Source of the DNA: Blastococcus sp. TML/M2B
GTDB taxonomy: Bacteria; Actinomycetota; Actinomycetes; Mycobacteriales; Geodermatophilaceae
Direction: 5' to 3'
Length of the DNA stretch: 64,000 nt
Assembly: GCF_016612865.1 (NCBI RefSeq)
Contig: NZ_JAENZZ010000002.1
Location: forward strand, 744,001-808,000
The notes beneath the pieces were generated by a model. That model searched no databases. It was not told the origin of the DNA and saw nothing but the letters and a program-made list of their open reading frames with translations. The position numbers and the translations under genes were made by a program. Shown in pieces: positions 61,601 to 64,000 of this stretch (its first letter is position 1; the number at the start of each line of letters is the position of its first letter).

Positions 61601-61656
61601 CCGCCCTCGACCGCGGCCGGATCACCGAGCAGCCCAACGGCCTGCTCACCCACTGA
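55690..61656 (+). CDS. DUF4011/SF1 helicase with C-terminal restriction-like (MTES_1575-type) fold
   Basis: This is a 1988-residue ATPase. Order: N-terminal region with beta-rich and alpha segments (1-400); DUF4011 (about 405-600, starting RVQQWKNALLDLSLRNRLINYTER); Walker A GPPGTGKS (706-713); a long helical insert; Walker B DEAS (1332-1335); motif III GDSKQMPPTFF (about 1357); VQGDERDVVFFSTG; and motif VI RRLNVAITRARRQVVVF. A nuclease-like domain follows (about 1640-1735: FRVDLS with Asp1671, AVLLDG 1687-1691, TVGDRDGLP, RVWLPSWL), and a C-terminal DUF3320-like region ends the protein. It is probably a nucleic-acid translocase/nuclease, possibly for defence or DNA repair. The usual catalytic Glu of the nuclease motif (IECDG) is Leu here. 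It is a single gene, followed by rtcB. Confidence 0.85.
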   Translation: MESTAESDLRDAVAPRTTAVSIEITSTPVLSYALAHNGIPVVPRLALTSESTVRGATVRLSVRDAEGPIARPVELLADLDAGRSTVLTDVGLVMDPAAMLQVEEQRPGVIDVEVWVDDVAEGGPVLAGEASRSVQVLAANQWLASPLPLALEMLAAHVTPNHPAVTALVAEAVDRLESTTGSGALVGYAATAERVDEVVTAIAETLRARGLRYSEPPATWSDVGQQVRTPGDVLTWKVGTPLDTVVLLAAALEQAGIRPLLWLAEGIGGREGGAHAFLGYWREERSAESAATTDPAGLVNLVDLGLIGLVETTLLTSMGEVGTDLHHPAYDGWLTGELDRIVGVTDVHRARRDGIVPLPARARDEAGVLQIVEYRAAVHSAPAPPEGTTATASAPKPDAPARVQQWKNALLDLSLRNRLINYTERTGLALTVPPSALPVLERFVHDGTPITLLPGDKLAAVQTERGLADAGDLPTAQLADLLVERREVHADVTTGGYLPRLRNLAYRAKTVQEETGANNLYLALGSLAWELDGRPLRSPLVLIPVTLTPLSRTGSYRLALDETGSTAPNYCLLEKLRQLHGLTVPTLTETADGTMDVEAALEALRVALVGHGLPYRVEATADLAVLQFAKYRLWKDLDEHWADFAENPLVAHLVHEPTEPFTDPALESGAYTDLDDLAAGLPVAADSSQLRAIAEADAGRTFVLEGPPGTGKSQTITNLLTRAVAQGKRVLFVAEKRAALDVVARRLDAVGMGMFALDLHDKGSRASMVRAQIRLALEHAVSVDEQGLAADSENLRSARRLLARYADRLHTENAAGLSLYTARTAELTAGTDVQPLPIPLPFVANAPAEVLTQVRRALALLPEIADLTRPSPRHPWAFVDSPSIDLPAAQAAAAEVDEAVRGVAGLPALTQVLRHARTPEDFAALAHLLGGPAVGLDVLDETFSHRWTTATGAVLGEVAAFLAFRHPGMELVEPEVLGLPLADIYVAAQTAAASSWWGRRRRLIAVRDRLAPHLRPDAKVKPKDVPALVENLWRVQTAVQQIAGRVAALPGMTLPEGWNPFVDPQLVERQVAWLRRAGQAVDGSSTFHVQLRKLIVAGTPVGAETASAVHRLHDAVTALLHVGGASADQLAAWAGDDGFTLRWSMTRPERGSAAPSGPGGAGSVLMSLRRWVTFLDTLEPLRYAGLFDARRLLVTGAITADDAVRALDRGLAAASVTERLDATGLDLFDEGVHEKAIDRFTAASRAVREHLTSALPASVLATRPFDAAAGAGQVGALQRELAKQRRGLGVRQLLAQYGDLITAVMPCVLVSPDSVARFFPAAAAQFDLVVFDEASQIRVADAVGALGRAKAAVVVGDSKQMPPTFFLEPTASVADDVVEVETAVEDEESILSECVQARVPRHWLSWHYRSQDESLIAFSNAQYYENRLSSFPAPTHGRASAEPDGRGVSLVRVPGTFHRSGAGRLLRTNPIEAKAIVAEIRRRFDAVPKWEGVDAVPSIGVVTFNAQQRSYIESLLRDADDERLAAALDRTDGEGLFVKNLENVQGDERDVVFFSTGFSPTADGTLPLNFGPLNRSGGERRLNVAITRARRQVVVFLSFDPEQLRAEETSSVGIKHLRAYLDMAERGTDVLPRSPRSVAVIDRHREEIADALRGRGLVVRTDVGLSEFRVDLSISRPVDPETPVAAVLLDGPSWARRGTVGDRDGLPIEVLGELLRWPVVERVWLPSWLRDPSVVVDRLVEAVDAVPSAPVLPAPIPLPTAALESFKGVAALRSSVTASVALPATTAPAKPAAKPAAVRKPAGPVPMDGETPFVPWIPKVAGEKTVLDELPASKAARAVRRVLTAGIKAEGPIHVDRLAKLTVGAFGLTRATESRKSALLSLLPPSAVQGEHLWPEGVTPESYEGFRRQVSSTDRPIDQVASEEIANAMRALCRAAAGMRRDELFTQTAAVFGHKRRSAAVTAVLEGALATALDRGRITEQPNGLLTH

Positions 61657-61814
61657 CTCTTTTCCGCTCTTCAGCGGACGAGCAGGCTGCTTCTCGGCGG
61701 AAGCGCAGGGTCCGGTCGCTCCCGGGTAATAGGGCTGCGCCGCTCCGCGTGCACGTGTTGACTGCACCGGCTGCGCAGCACCCCTGACCGCACACGGAGC
61801 GAATCGAAAGGACG

Positions 61815-62978
61815 ATGGAGAAGATCAACGCACGCCTGCTCAACTGGGCGTCGATCCTGGAGGACACCACCCGCGAGCAGGCGGAGCGCACCGCGCAGAT
61901 GCCGTTCATCCACCCGCACCTGGCCCTCATGCCCGACGCCCACCTGGGCATGGGCGCGACCGTCGGCTCGGTCATCCCGACCGACGGCGCGATCATCCCG
62001 GCGGCGGTCGGCGTGGACATCGGCTGCGGGATGATCGCCGTCCGCACCCAGTTCACCGCGGACGACGTCGCCGGCCGACCGCTGGACGTGCTGCACCAGC
62101 AGATCTCGCGCTCGGTCCCGCTGTCGGCGGGTGGCCGGAACGCGAAGATCCGGGCCAGCGCCGAGCCGCGGATCGCCGAGCTGCGGGACACCCCCGGTGC
62201 CGGGCAGGCCGACGCCGAGGCGCGGCAGTGGCCGCAGCAGCTCGGCACGCTGGGCAGCGGCAACCACTTCATCGAACTGTCCCTCGACGAGCAGGACCGG
62301 GTGTGGCTGTTCCTGCACTCGGGCTCGCGGGGTGTCGGCAACCGGCTGGCGCAGAAGCACATCAAGGTCGCCCGGGAGCAGTGCGCGAAGCGGCACATCC
62401 AGCTGCCCGACCGCGACCTCGCGTACCTGGTGGAGGGCGAGCCGGAGTTCGACCGGTACATCGAGGCGCTGCGCTGGGCGCAGCGGTTCGCCTACCTCAA
62501 CCGCGAGGAGATGATGGACCGCTGCGTCGACCAGCTGGGCCGGTTCCTGGGCACCGAGGTCGAGCGGTACGAGACGGTCAACTGCCACCACAACTACACC
62601 GAGCGCGAGACGCACTACGGGCGCGAGGTGTGGCTGTCGCGGAAGGGCGCGATCTCGGCGCGGGAGGGTCAGCTCGGCCTGATCCCCGGGTCGATGGGCG
62701 CGGCGTCCTACGTGGTCGTGGGCAAGGGGAACGTCCCGTCGCTGATGTCCTCACCGCACGGCGCGGGCCGGAACTTCTCCCGCTCGGCGGCGCGGAAGCG
62801 GTTCACGCGGGCGGACCTGGACGCACGGATGGCGGGCATCGCCTGGGGGCGCTCGGACGCGTTCCTCGACGAGCACCCGGACGCGTACAAGCCGATCGAC
62901 CAGGTCATGGCCGACGCCGCCGACCTGGTGGAGGTGCGGCACACGCTGCGCCAGATCGTGAACGTGAAGGGCGACTGA
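61815..62978 (+). CDS. rtcB: RtcB-family RNA 3'-phosphate ligase
   Basis: This is a 387-residue GTP- and Mn-dependent RNA ligase that joins 2',3'-cyclic or 3'-phosphate ends to 5'-OH ends. Active-site motifs are all present: MPDAHLGMGATVGSV (Asp41, His43), GVDIGCGM (Cys71), GTLGSGNHFIEL (His in GNHF), FLHSGSRGVGN, NCHHNY, SRKGA, LIPGSMGAASYVVVGKGN and SPHGAGRNFSR; the His that is guanylylated in RtcB lies within the SPHGAGR region. It repairs RNA cut by toxins or other nucleases. GAAAGGAC precedes the ATG at 61815. It lies 158 bases after the helicase gene on the same strand. Confidence 0.94.
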   Translation: MEKINARLLNWASILEDTTREQAERTAQMPFIHPHLALMPDAHLGMGATVGSVIPTDGAIIPAAVGVDIGCGMIAVRTQFTADDVAGRPLDVLHQQISRSVPLSAGGRNAKIRASAEPRIAELRDTPGAGQADAEARQWPQQLGTLGSGNHFIELSLDEQDRVWLFLHSGSRGVGNRLAQKHIKVAREQCAKRHIQLPDRDLAYLVEGEPEFDRYIEALRWAQRFAYLNREEMMDRCVDQLGRFLGTEVERYETVNCHHNYTERETHYGREVWLSRKGAISAREGQLGLIPGSMGAASYVVVGKGNVPSLMSSPHGAGRNFSRSAARKRFTRADLDARMAGIAWGRSDAFLDEHPDAYKPIDQVMADAADLVEVRHTLRQIVNVKGD

Positions 62979-62994
62979 GCACCGGGCCGGCACC

Positions 62995-63008
62995 ATGCGC
63001 AGACCGCG
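62995..63008 (+). repeat. Direct repeat ATGCGCAGACCGCG, copy 1
   Basis: This 14-base sequence recurs exactly at 63069-63082. The two copies bracket the 34-bp palindrome at 63020-63053. Confidence 0.85.
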
Positions 63009-63019
63009 CTCGGACGCAC

Positions 63020-63053
63020 GAGGGTGGTCATCCCCGCGGGGATGACCACCCTC
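63020..63053. repeat. Perfect 34-bp palindrome between rtcB and the DUF3048 gene
   Basis: GAGGGTGGTCATCCCCG and its exact complement meet without a loop. It lies between convergent genes and is flanked by 14-bp direct repeats, so it may be a bidirectional terminator, a mobile palindromic element, or both. Confidence 0.85.
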
Positions 63054-63068
63054 TGACGTATGCGGGTG

Positions 63069-63082
63069 ATGCGCAGACCGCG
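63069..63082 (+). repeat. Direct repeat ATGCGCAGACCGCG, copy 2
   Basis: This is an exact copy of 62995-63008. It ends two bases before the stop codon of the DUF3048 gene. Confidence 0.85.
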
Positions 63083-63084
63083 GC

Positions 63085-64000
63085 TCAACCCAGGGTGACC
63101 CTGCCCGTCCCGGCAGGCACGAGCTCGACCCAGGTGTTCCCGGGCGCGAGCAGCACGGGCGCGCCGCCGGGGCCGGTCAGGACGACCGGCGCGGTCTCCG
63201 ACGCCTTCGACCAGCTCGCGGCGATGGTGCTGCCGCCGCTGGCGATGAGCGCCTCGCCGCCGCCGACCATGCGGGTCTCGGGGACCGGGTTGCCGGCCGG
63301 GTCGCGGAACGCGGTGTTGACGACGTCGACGCGCAGCACCACGACGTTCTTGGCGGCGAGCTGCGCGCCGTCCGACCCGGTCGCGGGTGTGTCGCCCTCG
63401 GCCCGCATCCAGCCCTCGTCCGGCACGCTCCACGCCCAGCTCGGGCGTCCGCTGCCGAGCTTGAGCTGCACCCGCGTGGTCGGCGTCCCCAGCGCGGCCG
63501 CGGTGGACGGCTGGCCGTCCGGCGCGAAGGAGAACTCGGGCGACGGCGGCGCCAGGTGGGCGGCGTCGGCCTGGGCCAGGAACCGCGCCGGGTCGGCGTG
63601 CACGTTGTGCGGCGCGGACCGGGTGGTCACCCGGAAGAAGCCGTCGGCGCCGGCGTCCTGGCTGAGCAACTGCGACCCGGTGTCGCCGATCGCCCGCACG
63701 AAGTCCGGGCCACCACCGGAGAAGGCGAACAGGCCGCGCAGCGGGCCGGCGATCGCGGCGTCCATCGGGCGCACCGAGCGGATCGGCCCGATCTCCGGCG
63801 GCACGTGCGAGTGGTAGACGGCGACGAAGCGGGTGATGCCGCCCTCGACGACCTCCTCCCACACCACGTCGGCGCTGCCCAGACCGGTCTGCGGCCGCGC
63901 GGCGGGCGAGTTCTCGATCTTCACCGCGAGCGCCGGGCGCTGCGGCGGCGCCTCGGCCATCACCCCGGTCAGCGGCCACGGCACCAGAACGGGTGCGGGT
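63085..64000 (-). CDS. DUF3048 (YerB-like) protein, 5' end outside window
   Basis: This is the C-terminal 305 residues of a DUF3048 protein. PWPLTGVMAEAPPQRPALAVKIENSPAARPQTGLGSADVVWEEVVEGGITRFVAVYHSHVPPEIGPIRSVRPMD is the diagnostic N-terminal domain core, and PATGSDGAQLAAKNVVVLRVDVVNT with the closing NTWVELVPAG is the C-terminal domain. Members are normally exported lipoproteins of the cell envelope; the signal peptide must lie beyond the window because the frame is open to its end. The function is unknown (YerB family). Confidence 0.9.
   Translation of the reverse strand, partial: PAPVLVPWPLTGVMAEAPPQRPALAVKIENSPAARPQTGLGSADVVWEEVVEGGITRFVAVYHSHVPPEIGPIRSVRPMDAAIAGPLRGLFAFSGGGPDFVRAIGDTGSQLLSQDAGADGFFRVTTRSAPHNVHADPARFLAQADAAHLAPPSPEFSFAPDGQPSTAAALGTPTTRVQLKLGSGRPSWAWSVPDEGWMRAEGDTPATGSDGAQLAAKNVVVLRVDVVNTAFRDPAGNPVPETRMVGGGEALIASGGSTIAASWSKASETAPVVLTGPGGAPVLLAPGNTWVELVPAGTGRVTLG

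Overview
The window is very GC-rich, compact chromosomal DNA. It has frequent GTG and TTG starts, many 4-bp NTGA stop/start overlaps, mycothiol-type chemistry, a DtxR/IdeR-like iron box, CsoR copper control and a 13E12-type HNH gene. Together these point to a free-living actinobacterium, most likely Geodermatophilaceae (Blastococcus, Geodermatophilus or Modestobacter). That placement is by gene style and remembered family resemblance, not by a search. I see no tRNA, rRNA, CRISPR array, transposase or prophage. No gene-free stretch exceeds 300 bases.

Region by region. 1-3.5 kb: the end of an S9 peptidase, a DUF4192 protein, a lipoprotein and a Dabb protein. 3.6-8.5 kb: a tightly coupled five-gene glycan operon (GT4, methyltransferase, six-hairpin/prenyltransferase-like protein, two GT2 enzymes). 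8.5-12.8 kb (minus strand): an ECF42 sigma factor with its DGPF partner, a coupled DksA / methyltransferase / YibE-F operon, and a STAS protein. 13-17.6 kb: hsp20 with a MerR regulator, then a copper operon (csoR, copZ, a short membrane ORF, copA) whose promoter contains a CsoR-type operator. 17.6-25 kb: an M56 peptidase/BlaI pair divergent from the cytochrome bd operon cydA-cydB-cydDC, with two BlaI-type operators in the shared intergenic region. 25-28.6 kb: a DHFR-like reductase, a YiiX-like protein, a GAF-SpoIIE phosphatase and small membrane proteins. 28.6-32.2 kb: an ethanolamine operon (permease, eutB, eutC). 32.3-39.1 kb: an SDR, a NYN protein, DUF2277, a QorB-like enzyme, PGPGW and DUF6328 membrane proteins, an acetyltransferase and a GT39 mannosyltransferase-like protein. 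39.1-41.5 kb: a coupled aldolase / epimerase / GT2 set. 41.5-45.3 kb: an iron ABC transporter with an upstream iron box. 45.3-47.1 kb: a second ECF42/DGPF pair. 47.3-55.5 kb: small hypothetical proteins, a ferritin-like protein, a Nudix hydrolase, DUF4234, a crotonase, a 13E12 HNH gene, DUF2695, a mycothiol-dependent enzyme and DUF1707. 55.7-63 kb: a 1988-residue DUF4011/SF1 helicase with a C-terminal nuclease-like fold, followed by rtcB. 63-64 kb: a DUF3048 lipoprotein that runs off the end.

Two cross-cutting patterns stand out. First, six genes are interrupted by a single small frame change (methyltransferase, ethanolamine permease, second ECF42 sigma factor, LppU-like protein, zinc-ribbon ORF, HNH gene). 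Each still reads perfectly on both sides, which means either very recent decay or residual indel errors in the assembly. Second, several long perfect inverted repeats occur between genes, and two lie inside or at the edge of the cydDC coding sequence. They look like REP-type palindromes. The strongest biological leads are the glycan operon, the BlaI-cytochrome bd connection, the palindrome translated inside CydDC, and the helicase-nuclease protein beside RtcB.
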